Source: Saprospiraceae bacterium (GTDB lineage: Bacteria > Bacteroidota > Bacteroidia > Chitinophagales > Saprospiraceae). From it: 64,000 nt of DNA. The DNA lies in the NCBI GenBank assembly GCA_016714025.1, contig JADJOB010000002.1:355501-419500 (forward strand). The letters are read 5' to 3'. Under the pieces are notes generated by a model. That model worked only from the letters and a program-made list of their open reading frames with translations. It ran no database searches and had not been told where the DNA came from. The position numbers and the translations under genes are program-made. Of the stretch, positions 1-8,774 are shown piece after piece. Positions within the stretch are counted from its first letter, which is position 1. Every line of letters begins with the position of its first letter.

Positions 1-368
1 ATGGTGCGCAAGCCAACACGGCGGCTTATATCAGTCAAACCCAACCCATACCTGCCAATAAGCCGGATATTGCTCTGGCGACAGCCATGGCAGGTGAGTT
101 GCTCAATATGCAATTGCTTTATCTGGATGCAGGAAGTGGTGCCAGAAAACCAGTTCCGGAAACCATGATTCAAAAATTGAGTGCCCACATCCGTTTGCCA
201 ATCCTTGTAGGTGGTGGAATTCGCGATGAGGAAACCGTTTACAACATCCTTCAGGCAGGAGCAGATCTGATTGTCGTTGGAAATTTATTGGAAGAAGATC
301 CCAAACAACTCAAAACCATTGCAGAATTGGTAAAGAACCATTCACCGCTACAAGTAAAAAAATCCTGA
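1..368 (+). CDS. Geranylgeranylglyceryl phosphate synthase family protein (PcrB/GGGPS), C-terminal part
   Basis: Partial gene: the reading frame is open from base 3, so the N-terminal half lies outside the window. The visible ~121 residues carry the PIP..KPDIA..TAMAGELL stretch, LYLDAGSGA and the phosphate-binding VGGGIRDEETVYNILQAGADLIVVGN segment of the GGGPS/PcrB TIM barrel. The family joins sn-glycerol-1-phosphate to a polyprenyl diphosphate to form an ether lipid precursor in the cytosol. Homologues occur in Archaea and in many Bacteroidota; chain length and product cannot be told from this half. It ends one base before rsgA, so the two are probably co-transcribed. A general TIM-barrel phosphate-binding protein is the alternative, but the motif series argues against it. 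Confidence 0.85.
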   Translation, partial: GAQANTAAYISQTQPIPANKPDIALATAMAGELLNMQLLYLDAGSGARKPVPETMIQKLSAHIRLPILVGGGIRDEETVYNILQAGADLIVVGNLLEEDPKQLKTIAELVKNHSPLQVKKS

Positions 369-369
369 A

Positions 370-1317
370 ATGCATGGATTGATTTTTCGCTCCACAGGAA
401 GTTGGTATGAAGTCTGGGTAAATGAAATTCAAAAAACCATTCCCAGCAGGATTGTCGGAAAACTAAAACTTGATAAAGAAAATTTAACCAATCCGGTGGC
501 CGTTGGAGATGAAGTGGAAGTCGAATTGGAAGATGAAATCAATGGTTTAATTAAATCTGTACTTCCCCGTAAAAATTACATCGCCCGGCAATCGCCGAAA
601 TCCCGAATGCAATTGCATTTAATTGCCTGCAACATTGACCAGGCCATTTTAATTACCAGCATTCGCGAACCCGATTTGAAAGCCGGATTTATCGATCGTT
701 TTTTATTGACCACAGAACCTCAAAATATTCCGGTCCTTCTTGTTTTTAATAAATGGGATATTTATACAGAAGTAGACCGAATGATCTTTTCGGATATTAA
801 AAATTTGTACGAAAAAATCGGATATCAAGTTTTGGCGGTTTCTTCCAAAGATCAAACCGGCATCAAGACCCTCACACAATGCATCCAGGGTAAAGTAAAT
901 TTGTTTTCCGGTCAATCGGGTGTAGGAAAATCATCCATAATCAACAGCCTGCAACCCGATTTAAAATTAAAAACAAGTCAACTGTCCGGATACAGTGGCA
1001 AAGGCATCCATACCACCACTTTTGCAGAAATGTTTCCGGTAAATAAAAACACCTTCATCATCGATACGCCCGGAATTAAATCCTTGTCCTTTAACAATCT
1101 TGGCATCATGGATGTAGCCCACAATTACCGTGAATTTTTTGAAGCTTCGGTCGATTGCAAATTTGGTTCTCAGTGCACCCACCGTAACGAACCCGATTGT
1201 GCCGTAAAAGAAAAAATGCTCGCCGGAATGATCAGTGAGGTCCGTTATAAAAACTATCTGAATGTATTAGAAGAAATTGATGCGCAAAATTATTGGGAAC
1301 GGAATAAAAAATATTGA
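370..1317 (+). CDS. rsgA: Ribosome small subunit-dependent GTPase A (RsgA/YjeQ)
   Basis: 315 residues, normal length for RsgA, a late 30S ribosome assembly GTPase. The GTPase motifs are circularly permuted as is diagnostic: G4 NKWD at residues 127-130 precedes G1 GQSGVGKSS at 181-189, the switch threonines HTTT near 214-217 and G3 DTPG at 232-235. An OB-fold region occupies about residues 1-70. The C-terminal zinc knuckle has Cys263, Cys269, His271 and Cys277. The ATG follows the stop of the upstream GGGPS gene by one base, which indicates translational coupling. The protein acts in the cytoplasm on the 30S subunit. Confidence 0.96.
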   Translation: MHGLIFRSTGSWYEVWVNEIQKTIPSRIVGKLKLDKENLTNPVAVGDEVEVELEDEINGLIKSVLPRKNYIARQSPKSRMQLHLIACNIDQAILITSIREPDLKAGFIDRFLLTTEPQNIPVLLVFNKWDIYTEVDRMIFSDIKNLYEKIGYQVLAVSSKDQTGIKTLTQCIQGKVNLFSGQSGVGKSSIINSLQPDLKLKTSQLSGYSGKGIHTTTFAEMFPVNKNTFIIDTPGIKSLSFNNLGIMDVAHNYREFFEASVDCKFGSQCTHRNEPDCAVKEKMLAGMISEVRYKNYLNVLEEIDAQNYWERNKKY

Positions 1318-1690
1318 AAGCGCATTTATTTAGTTAATCATTAAAACAGATTACAAATTTTAAACTTGAATCTATTATAAAATTAAATCTGTAGCAATCG
1401 ATCAAATTTTTTTTTGAATTTTATTTTTAACAGGTGGGAATTAAATTTGAAAACCAGGAGCATAAATCCTTTTAAATTAACTATTAAAGATTAATATTTT
1501 ATTGGCTTGAAAATTTCATAGGTAACAATTGCAAATTTGCATTTATCCAGATTGTAAATTAAAAGGAGTATCCAACTAGAATTATACTTAATTGCATTTA
1601 TCTTCTTCATGCAATAAGTCGGTCTTTCTAATTAATCCAATTTTTCACCCGCCTCCCCGCCTTTTAGTATCTTCGCAAAAATTTTAATCC
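1318..1690. other. AT-rich intergenic region between rsgA and acyl-CoA dehydrogenase
   Basis: 373 bases without a credible gene. It is strongly AT-rich with several short T and A runs. The only recognisable element is a Bacteroidota-type -7 box shortly before the acyl-CoA dehydrogenase start (annotated separately). I see no clear terminator hairpin for rsgA. Confidence 0.6.
1668..1675 (+). promoter_or_regulatory. Candidate -7 promoter box (TATCTTCG) for acyl-CoA dehydrogenase
   Basis: TATCTTCG is one base away from the Bacteroidota consensus TAnnTTTG and lies 15 bases before the ATG at 1691. I do not see a convincing -33 TTTG at the expected distance. A transcript starting here would have a very short leader. 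Confidence 0.45.
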
Positions 1691-2860
1691 ATGTATTTTA
1701 CATTGACCGAAGAACAGATAGCTGTACGGGATGCAGCAAGGGATTTTGCCCGCAGGGAGCTGTTACCGGGCGTTATTGAGCGGGACGCCAAAATGCAATT
1801 TCCCAAAGAGCAGGTCCAGAAAATGGCCGAAATGGGCTTTTTGGGCATGATGGTCTCTCCGGAATATGGCGGCGGCGGCATGGATACCATCTCCTATGTC
1901 CTTGCCATGGAAGAAATCAGTAAAATCGATAATTCCTGTTCGGTGATCATGTCTGTAAACAACAGCCTGGTTTGTTGGGGACTCGAAAAAATGGGAACCG
2001 AAGAACAAAAACAAAAATACCTGCCCCGCCTGACCAGTGGCGAATGGATTGGTTCGTTCTGTTTGTCAGAACCGGAAGCCGGCAGCGATGCCACCAGTCA
2101 AAAAACTATTGCCGAAGATAAAGGAGATCATTACCTGCTCAATGGTACTAAAAACTGGATCACCAATGGGGGCAGTTCCAGCTTACACCTGGTAATGGCC
2201 CAGGCCAATCCGGAAGCCGGTAGCCGGGGCATATGTACGTTTATCGTTGAAGCCGGCTGGAAAGGAGTCAGTATTGGTGCCAAAGAAGATAAATTGGGCA
2301 TCCGTTCTTCCGATACCCACAGCATTATGTACAACGACGTCATCGTGCCAAAAGAAAATTTACTGGGACCTCCGGGAGACGGATTCAAATTTGCCATGAA
2401 AACCTTGACCGGTGGGCGAATCGGGATTGCCTCCCAGGCCTTGGGAATCGCTTCCGGTGCCTACGAATTATCTCTAAACTACAGTAAAGAACGAAAAACC
2501 TTTGGCAAGCCCATTTCAAGCCACCAGGCCATTGCTTTTAAACTGGCAGATATGGCTACTGAAGTGGAGGCGGCTCGTTTGATGGTTCTAAGAGCTGCCT
2601 GGATGAAAGATATGGGTCTTGATTTTGGAACGGCTGCTGCCATGGCAAAATTATTTGCCTCTGATGTGGCCATGCGCCATTCAGTCGAGGCCGTTCAAAT
2701 CCACGGTGGGTATGGCTATGTAAAAGAATATCATGTTGAGCGTCTGATGCGGGATGCTAAAATTACTCAGATCTACGAAGGAACTTCTGAGGTACAACGC
2801 ATTGTTATATCAAGAGCCATCCTTCAGGGTCAATTGTACCAACCCATGTGGATTGAATAA
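1691..2860 (+). CDS. Acyl-CoA dehydrogenase (short/medium-chain type)
   Basis: 389 residues, full length for the family. It is an FAD flavoprotein that introduces a trans-2,3 double bond into acyl-CoA in fatty-acid or branched-chain amino-acid degradation, passing electrons to ETF. Visible hallmarks: an N-terminal helical domain, the FAD/substrate motif CLSEPEAGSDAT, the TKNWITNGG strand, the C-terminal HGGYGY motif and IYEGTSEVQ, in which Glu363 is at the usual catalytic-base position of butyryl/short-chain enzymes. Exact chain specificity cannot be assigned. The next gene starts eight bases downstream, so co-transcription is likely, although no functional link is evident. Confidence 0.93.
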   Translation: MYFTLTEEQIAVRDAARDFARRELLPGVIERDAKMQFPKEQVQKMAEMGFLGMMVSPEYGGGGMDTISYVLAMEEISKIDNSCSVIMSVNNSLVCWGLEKMGTEEQKQKYLPRLTSGEWIGSFCLSEPEAGSDATSQKTIAEDKGDHYLLNGTKNWITNGGSSSLHLVMAQANPEAGSRGICTFIVEAGWKGVSIGAKEDKLGIRSSDTHSIMYNDVIVPKENLLGPPGDGFKFAMKTLTGGRIGIASQALGIASGAYELSLNYSKERKTFGKPISSHQAIAFKLADMATEVEAARLMVLRAAWMKDMGLDFGTAAAMAKLFASDVAMRHSVEAVQIHGGYGYVKEYHVERLMRDAKITQIYEGTSEVQRIVISRAILQGQLYQPMWIE

Positions 2861-2868
2861 ATAAAACT

Positions 2869-3954
2869 ATGTTTGAACAAGCCTGGCATGTCGGGACTTT
2901 TGCCAAAATACCGGTAAAAATTCATTGGACATTTCTTCTTATTTTGGTTTATGTTGCATCGACTTCTTTTTCACAAGGGGCAGGTTTTGATGCTATTTTT
3001 ATTGAAATTTGTTTTGTACTGGCCATGTTTTTTTGTGTGGTCCTACACGAATTCGGCCATGCCCTGACCGCACAGCGATATGGCATCCGAACAGAAGACA
3101 TCATCTTATTGCCCATTGGTGGAGTTGCACGCTTGCGCAACATGCCCGAAAAACCGATTCAGGAATTGATCATTGCGGTCATGGGTCCCATGGTCAATAT
3201 TATCATTGCTGTACTTGTTTTTATCAGTCTGCTCAGTCTTTATGGATTTCCATATTTTAGTATGGACAATTTTCAAAATCTCGATTTTTCAAACTGGAAA
3301 GGCTTCCTTCCCTTGTTGATGATTTCCAATATCATGTTAGTGGTATTTAATATGATTCCTGCTTTTCCAATGGACGGTGGCAGGGTGTTACGTGCTTTGT
3401 TAGCAATGGGATTTGGCAGATTGAAAGCGACACGCATTGCATCGATTGTCGGACAAATTATTTGCGTGTTTTTGATCATCATTGGCTTGTATTATGAAGC
3501 ATATACCCTTGCGATCATCGGAGTATTTATTTTTTTAAATGCCACCCAGGAATATAAAAGTGTAGCACTTGATTCGGCTTTAAAAAATAAAACCATTCAG
3601 GATTGTTATCGCAAAGACTTTCACAGTTTCACAGATTATACAACGGTCAGGGATGCATATGAATTTATAATGCATCAAACCAATCGTCATTTTATGGTGA
3701 TCAATTTGTATGGTCAATACTGTGGTACGGTCTCAGCAAAAGCCATCAAAGCAGCTTATAAACTCAATCCGGAAACCCGCATTTCAGAAATTTATCAACC
3801 CAAATTATTAAGTCTTGCAGCGAGTACTTCAGTGGCTCATGCCTTGTTTGCATTGCGCGGCCAAACCAATTTAATTTTAGTCACCGAAGCCGATGCTGTA
3901 ATCGGTGTTTTAGATCAGGAAAGCGTTCAACAGCTGCTTGATATGGAGGGATAG
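2869..3954 (+). CDS. Site-2 protease family zinc metalloprotease (M50) with C-terminal CBS domains
   Basis: 361 residues. An integral membrane protease: HEXXH appears as HEFGH (His60, Glu61, His64) inside a transmembrane segment, and the second catalytic motif NMIPAFPMDGG supplies Asp169. About six hydrophobic segments span residues 15-215. Residues ~240-361 form a cytoplasmic pair of CBS motifs, which in this subgroup of S2P bind adenine nucleotides and tune activity. The family cleaves membrane-embedded regulators; the substrate here is unknown. No anti-sigma gene is adjacent. It probably shares a transcript with the acyl-CoA dehydrogenase gene. Confidence 0.9.
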   Translation: MFEQAWHVGTFAKIPVKIHWTFLLILVYVASTSFSQGAGFDAIFIEICFVLAMFFCVVLHEFGHALTAQRYGIRTEDIILLPIGGVARLRNMPEKPIQELIIAVMGPMVNIIIAVLVFISLLSLYGFPYFSMDNFQNLDFSNWKGFLPLLMISNIMLVVFNMIPAFPMDGGRVLRALLAMGFGRLKATRIASIVGQIICVFLIIIGLYYEAYTLAIIGVFIFLNATQEYKSVALDSALKNKTIQDCYRKDFHSFTDYTTVRDAYEFIMHQTNRHFMVINLYGQYCGTVSAKAIKAAYKLNPETRISEIYQPKLLSLAASTSVAHALFALRGQTNLILVTEADAVIGVLDQESVQQLLDMEG

Positions 3955-4050
3955 AAAAGGAGTCAAAATCTTTATGCTTGTATCAACTGCATTTCTTTGC
4001 GCAACTGCGAGAAAGTAATTTCAATGAGGCTTTAATTTATAATTGTAATA

Positions 4051-6492
4051 CTATTGCCTAACAATAGCGTTTACTTCTTTTTTATAAATCTGAATGAGTT
4101 CGTTCATAAATGTTTCCATTTCTTCGCTGCTCATTTGACGGTCATGATTTTCAAAAGTAAAACTCAAGGCATAGGATTTTTTGCCTGTGCCAATGTGTTC
4201 TGCATTTTCATAAATATCAAATAGTTGAACGGATTTTAATAAATTTTTAGAATGTCTGATTGCAATATCTTTCAACTCATTGTAGGTTACTGCTTGATCA
4301 ATAATTAATGCCAGGTCTCTTTTAATAGGCAAAAATTTACTAAAATCTGCAAACACTGTTGGTTTGTTTAATATCATGGAAGCTAAACCGTCTAAATCAA
4401 TTTCTGCAAACCATACTTCTTTTTTCAAGTCAAAAATTCCCAAAACTTTTGATTGCAATTTTCCAAATTGGATGATTTCCCTGGAATCAGATTTAAATTC
4501 CAGACCCCATTCAAATACATTCTTATTTTCAAAACTTGTAAAAGCAGGAATTGTAAGTTGCAATTGCTTTAAAATACTTTCAACAATAGCTTTAATCTGA
4601 TAAAAATTTTGCGCGGCAGGTTTAGGATCGGACCAATTTGCAACTTGTTGCAAACCACATAACCAGATTCCCAATTTTGATTTTTCCTGAATCTGGTCTC
4701 CATTCCGGATATAGGATTTAGCCATTTCATAAAATGCTAAATCCGTTTGTTGCCGGTTGCTATTGTATTGTATGGCTTCCAGTCCACCAAAACAAATACT
4801 TGGTTTCATGGCATTCAAATGAATATTGGAAGTATTGTGTATGATCACCAGATCTTCTTCCCGATATAAACCAGATTGTATGCAAATCCCTGAACGCATC
4901 AAGGATAAACTCATAATCTCCTGTAAATTATTTGCACTCAGAAAACTGGCAATTTCTTTTCGGATCGGATACAAGGATCCTTTGGATTTTGGAAAAGAAA
5001 CTTGCATTTTTTCCGGAATTGGAATATGCTCAAACCCATATACACGGCAAACTTCTTCTACCACATCCGGCATTCGTAAGACATCGGGTTTATTTGTTGG
5101 AACAAAAACATGGAGGAATCCATTCTGTAAATCTTCAATCTCCATTTCCAATGCAAACAAAACTTGCTTTAATTTTTCCAAATCCAATTCCATTCCAGAT
5201 AATTGGATGGCTTGATTTACATTTAATTTTATTTTAGCTGGTGTAATGGGTACAGGATATAAATCGATCAAAGCCGAGCTAATTTGCGCATCACAGGTTT
5301 TTTGCAAAAGATAAATTGCACGCTGCAATGCAAAAATCGTTAGGTTTGGATCAGAGCCTTTTTCAAAACAACGGGCAGATTGGGTTCTCAAATTATGTGA
5401 CATGCTGGACTTTCGTACCGCGCTGGCATTGAAATGAGCAGATTCCAAAAAAATGGTTTTTGTTGAATTACTAATTCCTGAATTCATCCCTCCAAAAACA
5501 CCGGCCATACACAATCCTTGTTTGCTGCTATCACAAATCATCAGATCATCGGAACGCAGACTGCGTTCAACTCCATCCAAAGTCACAAATTTGGTATCTG
5601 CTTCGAGGGTATCTACCAATATGCGGTGCTCTTTTATCCTATCGTAATCAAATGCATGTAAAGGTTGACCCAATTCATACAATATATAATTAGTCACATC
5701 TACAACATTGTTTATAGGATTTAAATCCATGCTGCGAATGGAGGACTTCAGCCATTCCGGCGATTCCTTCACTTCAATTCCGGATATACAAATTCCACTA
5801 TACCGAGGACATAAAGCCAGATTTAAAACTTGCACCTGCATATCCAGTTGGGTTGCTGGATTGGTTATTGATGCTAGCTCAATATCCAGAAGTTGTTTTG
5901 AAGGATCTTTATGAACCCGGTACCAGGCTAATAAATCTTTAGCGACCCCTAAATGACTCATGGCATCTGCCCGGTTGGGGGTCAATCCTATTTCAAAATA
6001 TACATCTGTTTTTAATTTTAAATAGGCTGCTGCTGGTGTGCCCGGAACCGCATCCTCATCTAAAACCAACAAACCCTCGTGGTTATCGCTCAATCCAAGT
6101 TCGTCTTCAGCACAAAGCATCCCTTCGGATACTTCTCCCCTGATTTTACCTGCTTTGATTACAAAGGAATCTCCATTTTTAGGGTACATGGTAGCCCCAA
6201 TCTGAGCAAGTAACACTTTCTGACCTGCTGCAACATTTGGTGCTCCACAAACCACTTGCAATGGGATCCCATTACCAGGATTCACTTTGGTTAAATGCAA
6301 TCGATCTGCATTTGGGTGTTTCCAGCACTCTAATATTTCCGCAACTACAATATCTTTTAAACCCCCTTTGAGCGCTTCTACTGTTTCGACGCTTTCCACC
6401 TCCAACCCCAAAGAGGTCAGTATAGAAGCCAATTCATCCACGCTTTCTGAAATATCAATGTATTGCCTTAACCAATTTAATGAAATACGCAT
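4051..6492 (-). CDS. pheT: Phenylalanine-tRNA ligase beta subunit
   Basis: 813 residues, usual size for bacterial PheT. It charges tRNA-Phe as an alpha2-beta2 enzyme with PheS, whose gene is not in this window. Domains in order: N-terminal MRISLNWLRQYID, a tRNA-binding OB domain at ~40-150 (HPNADRLHLTKV..VVCGAPNV), B3/B4 editing domain at ~215-390 with LNPINNVVDVTNY, B5 at ~400-480, and the C-terminal FDX-ACB domain at ~720-813 (PIKRDLALIID). The gene converges with the site-2 protease gene. A candidate -7 box lies 20 bases upstream of the start. Confidence 0.97.
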   Translation of the reverse strand: MRISLNWLRQYIDISESVDELASILTSLGLEVESVETVEALKGGLKDIVVAEILECWKHPNADRLHLTKVNPGNGIPLQVVCGAPNVAAGQKVLLAQIGATMYPKNGDSFVIKAGKIRGEVSEGMLCAEDELGLSDNHEGLLVLDEDAVPGTPAAAYLKLKTDVYFEIGLTPNRADAMSHLGVAKDLLAWYRVHKDPSKQLLDIELASITNPATQLDMQVQVLNLALCPRYSGICISGIEVKESPEWLKSSIRSMDLNPINNVVDVTNYILYELGQPLHAFDYDRIKEHRILVDTLEADTKFVTLDGVERSLRSDDLMICDSSKQGLCMAGVFGGMNSGISNSTKTIFLESAHFNASAVRKSSMSHNLRTQSARCFEKGSDPNLTIFALQRAIYLLQKTCDAQISSALIDLYPVPITPAKIKLNVNQAIQLSGMELDLEKLKQVLFALEMEIEDLQNGFLHVFVPTNKPDVLRMPDVVEEVCRVYGFEHIPIPEKMQVSFPKSKGSLYPIRKEIASFLSANNLQEIMSLSLMRSGICIQSGLYREEDLVIIHNTSNIHLNAMKPSICFGGLEAIQYNSNRQQTDLAFYEMAKSYIRNGDQIQEKSKLGIWLCGLQQVANWSDPKPAAQNFYQIKAIVESILKQLQLTIPAFTSFENKNVFEWGLEFKSDSREIIQFGKLQSKVLGIFDLKKEVWFAEIDLDGLASMILNKPTVFADFSKFLPIKRDLALIIDQAVTYNELKDIAIRHSKNLLKSVQLFDIYENAEHIGTGKKSYALSFTFENHDRQMSSEEMETFMNELIQIYKKEVNAIVRQ

Positions 6493-6512
6493 AAATTCAT
6501 GAGAATGAGGGG

Positions 6513-6520
6513 CAAAATTA
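6513..6520 (-). promoter_or_regulatory. Candidate -7 promoter box (TAATTTTG) for pheT
   Basis: On the minus strand this reads TAATTTTG, an exact TAnnTTTG match, ending 21 bases before the pheT start codon. No TTTG is seen at the -33 position. Confidence 0.5.
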
Positions 6521-6584
6521 ATCCAGATTTTTGGTTAATGCTATTAGAGATTGGAGGAGATAGAAATGGGTGGGTAAGTGGGGA

Positions 6585-6644
6585 AGCTGTTAGGCTGTTG
6601 GGCTGTTGGGCTGTTGGGCTGTTAGGCTGTTAGGCTGTTAGGCT
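6585..6644. repeat. Tandem repeat of an 8-bp unit (RGCTGTTR), 7.5 copies
   Basis: Seven full copies plus a half copy of RGCTGTTR. Order read on the plus strand: one AGCTGTTA, three GGCTGTTG, three GGCTGTTA, then GGCT. It sits in the short gap between the pheT start and the murA stop codon. The three-plus-three arrangement of the two variants suggests block duplication by replication slippage. Confidence 0.95.
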
Positions 6645-6671
6645 AAATTAAAGAATGGACAAATACCATAT

Positions 6672-7985
6672 CTACAATCTGACAATCGACGCTCCTACGG
6701 CATTCAAGCGCTCATCAATGCGTTCGTAGCCACGGTCAATTTGATGTATGGAACGGATCGTGCTTTTTCCATTTGCAGATAATGCAGCGATGAGAAGCGC
6801 AACCCCTGCACGGATATCGGGAGAGGTCATGTCAATGCCTCGCAAGCTAAATTTTCTATTCAGTCCGATGACGGTGGCCCTGTGTGGATCGCATAAAATA
6901 ATTTGGGCTCCCATATCAATGAGTTTATCCACAAAAAATAAACGGGACTCAAACATTTTTTGATGAATCAGTACGCTGCCTTTTGCCTGAATTGCCATGA
7001 CCAAAAGGGCACTCATTAAATCCGGAGAAAATCCCGGCCAGGGTGCATCGTAAATGGTCATAATGGAACCATCCATAAAACTCTGTATGGTATATTCTTC
7101 TTGTTCAGGAATCAGAATATCGTCTTGTTCGAATACCATTCGAACACCCATACGCTCAAATACAAAAGGTATAATTCCTAAATATTCAATCCCTGCATTG
7201 GTAATGCGCAATTCTGATTGAGTCATTGCTGCCAGGCTGATAAAGCTGCCAATTTCAATCATATCCGGCAATAAGGTATGTTCGGTGCCCTTAAGTTTTT
7301 CTACCCCATCAATAACCAATAAATTTGAACCCAATCCGCTGATTTTGGCTCCCATGCGGATTAACATGTGACATAATTGCTGAATGTAGGGTTCGCAGGC
7401 AGCATTGTAAATGGTGGTCGTGCCTTTTGCAAGGGTTGCAGCCATCAGGACATTGGCTGTTCCCGTTACAGAGATTTCATCCATCAGGATGTAGGCTCCC
7501 TTTAACTGATCTGCGGTAATCCGGTATTCAGATTTTAAATCATCAAATTGAAAATCAGCATTGAGCTTTTGCAATCCTAAAAAATGGGTGTCCAATCGTC
7601 TCCGACCGATCTTATCTCCACCTGGTTTAGGCAATACAGCCCGCTTGAAACGAGCCAATAAGGGCGCCAACAGCATGACAGAGCCCCTGATTTTCCTGGC
7701 ATTGTTTTGAAATTCGGGTGTGCCGAAATAATCGAGATCTACGGTGCTTGCTTCAAAGGTATAACTGTGGGCATCGTGCTTTATTACCTTCACTCCCAGT
7801 CCGGCAATTAATTCAATCAAATGACGAATATCAAGAATATCCGGAAGATTATTAATTCGTACGGCTTGGTCCGTTAAAAGCGTAGCACATAAAATTTGAA
7901 GGGCTTCGTTTTTCGCACCCTGTGGTTGCAAACTACCTTTTAATTTCTTACCACCTATTACTTCAAAACAATCATTTCCTGGCAT
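6672..7985 (-). CDS. murA: UDP-N-acetylglucosamine 1-carboxyvinyltransferase (MurA) with Asp in place of the catalytic Cys
   Basis: 437 residues, typical of MurA. It transfers enolpyruvate from PEP to UDP-GlcNAc, the first committed step of peptidoglycan synthesis, in the cytosol. It has the inside-out alpha/beta EPSP-synthase fold, with KNEAL near residue 25 and the conserved APLLARF and RRRLDTHF stretches. The mobile loop reads PGGDKIGRRR where E. coli has PGGCTIGAR, so the fosfomycin-target Cys115 equivalent is Asp124 (codon at 7614-7616). Enzymes with this substitution remain active and are fosfomycin-insensitive. Because the rest is intact, this is MurA and not a pseudogene. A candidate -7 box lies upstream. 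Confidence 0.96.
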   Translation of the reverse strand: MPGNDCFEVIGGKKLKGSLQPQGAKNEALQILCATLLTDQAVRINNLPDILDIRHLIELIAGLGVKVIKHDAHSYTFEASTVDLDYFGTPEFQNNARKIRGSVMLLAPLLARFKRAVLPKPGGDKIGRRRLDTHFLGLQKLNADFQFDDLKSEYRITADQLKGAYILMDEISVTGTANVLMAATLAKGTTTIYNAACEPYIQQLCHMLIRMGAKISGLGSNLLVIDGVEKLKGTEHTLLPDMIEIGSFISLAAMTQSELRITNAGIEYLGIIPFVFERMGVRMVFEQDDILIPEQEEYTIQSFMDGSIMTIYDAPWPGFSPDLMSALLVMAIQAKGSVLIHQKMFESRLFFVDKLIDMGAQIILCDPHRATVIGLNRKFSLRGIDMTSPDIRAGVALLIAALSANGKSTIRSIHQIDRGYERIDERLNAVGASIVRL

Positions 7986-8002
7986 AAAATAAAATTCAGC
8001 TC

Positions 8003-8010
8003 CAAATGTA
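8003..8010 (-). promoter_or_regulatory. Candidate -7 promoter box (TACATTTG) for murA
   Basis: The minus strand reads TACATTTG, an exact TAnnTTTG match, ending 18 bases before the murA ATG. No clear -33 TTTG is present. Confidence 0.5.
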
Positions 8011-8096
8011 AGTATTGTCTAACAATTAACTTGCCGGCTCATGGAAGCCAAGGAATTTTGATCCAATCGCTTGTGAAACTTTTTGAAAGAATGGCC

Positions 8097-8711
8097 TTAA
8101 ATCAATAAATCGGTAAATTCTTCTAATATCATTCCGGTTGCTCCCCAAATGACCAATTCGTTGATTTGAATGGTTGGCACCGTCATGATAGGCCCTTGGC
8201 TTGTTTTAAGTTCCTGGTTTTTTCGATTCTCGGCCAATTGCAATTGATCCAGTTCGATTTCATGAATACTTAAAATTTCTTGTTCTTGAATTTCAAATAC
8301 GGGCAATCCTTCAAAATATGCAACGTAGGGATAGACCAGGAAATCACTTACCGGTATGTATAACGAACTCAAGGCTCCAATTTTGCGAATTCGATCTTTG
8401 GCAACTCCAATTTCCTCCACCGTTTCTCGTAAAGCAGTATCCCAGGTATCCTGATCTGTAGGGTCTACTCGCCCGCCTGGTAGCGCTATTTGCCCTTTGT
8501 GCTTATCCTGAGGATGGTTGGACTGGCGGGTTATTAGTGGAAAGTAGAACTTTTGATTTTTTTGGTATAGCAGGATCAATACAGCTGCCTGCTGAGCATT
8601 TGTCGGAATCTTATAGTCCAGGCGGGATGCGAAAGGTGCCAGCCTTTGGTGCGCTGCCTTACCTGGAAGTCCGGACAGGATATTATTTGAAATTTTATGA
8701 ATTCGATCCAT
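8097..8711 (-). CDS. Nudix hydrolase, CoA pyrophosphatase type
   Basis: 204 residues. It carries the Nudix box (GGRVDPTDQDTWDTALRETVEEIGV region; core REx2EE as RETVEE), preceded by LITRQSNHPQDKHKGQIALPGG. That preceding block matches the UPF0035 signature that separates CoA/acyl-CoA pyrophosphatases (NudL, Pcd1) from other Nudix enzymes. The expected reaction is hydrolysis of CoA to 3',5'-ADP and 4'-phosphopantetheine with a divalent metal. It is cytosolic, with no signal sequence. It lies between murA and hemD on the same strand, but with gaps of 111 and 63 bases, so co-transcription is uncertain. Confidence 0.88.
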   Translation of the reverse strand: MDRIHKISNNILSGLPGKAAHQRLAPFASRLDYKIPTNAQQAAVLILLYQKNQKFYFPLITRQSNHPQDKHKGQIALPGGRVDPTDQDTWDTALRETVEEIGVAKDRIRKIGALSSLYIPVSDFLVYPYVAYFEGLPVFEIQEQEILSIHEIELDQLQLAENRKNQELKTSQGPIMTVPTIQINELVIWGATGMILEEFTDLLI

Positions 8712-8774
8712 GAATAAAACAAGAACCCGGCAAAATGCTACCAGGTTTAAATAAAAGACAGTTGTTGAAAATTA

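Noticed and set aside
4826..5215. 129-residue plus-strand open frame inside pheT
   Set aside because: Entirely antisense to a conserved gene, with no domain or promoter of its own.
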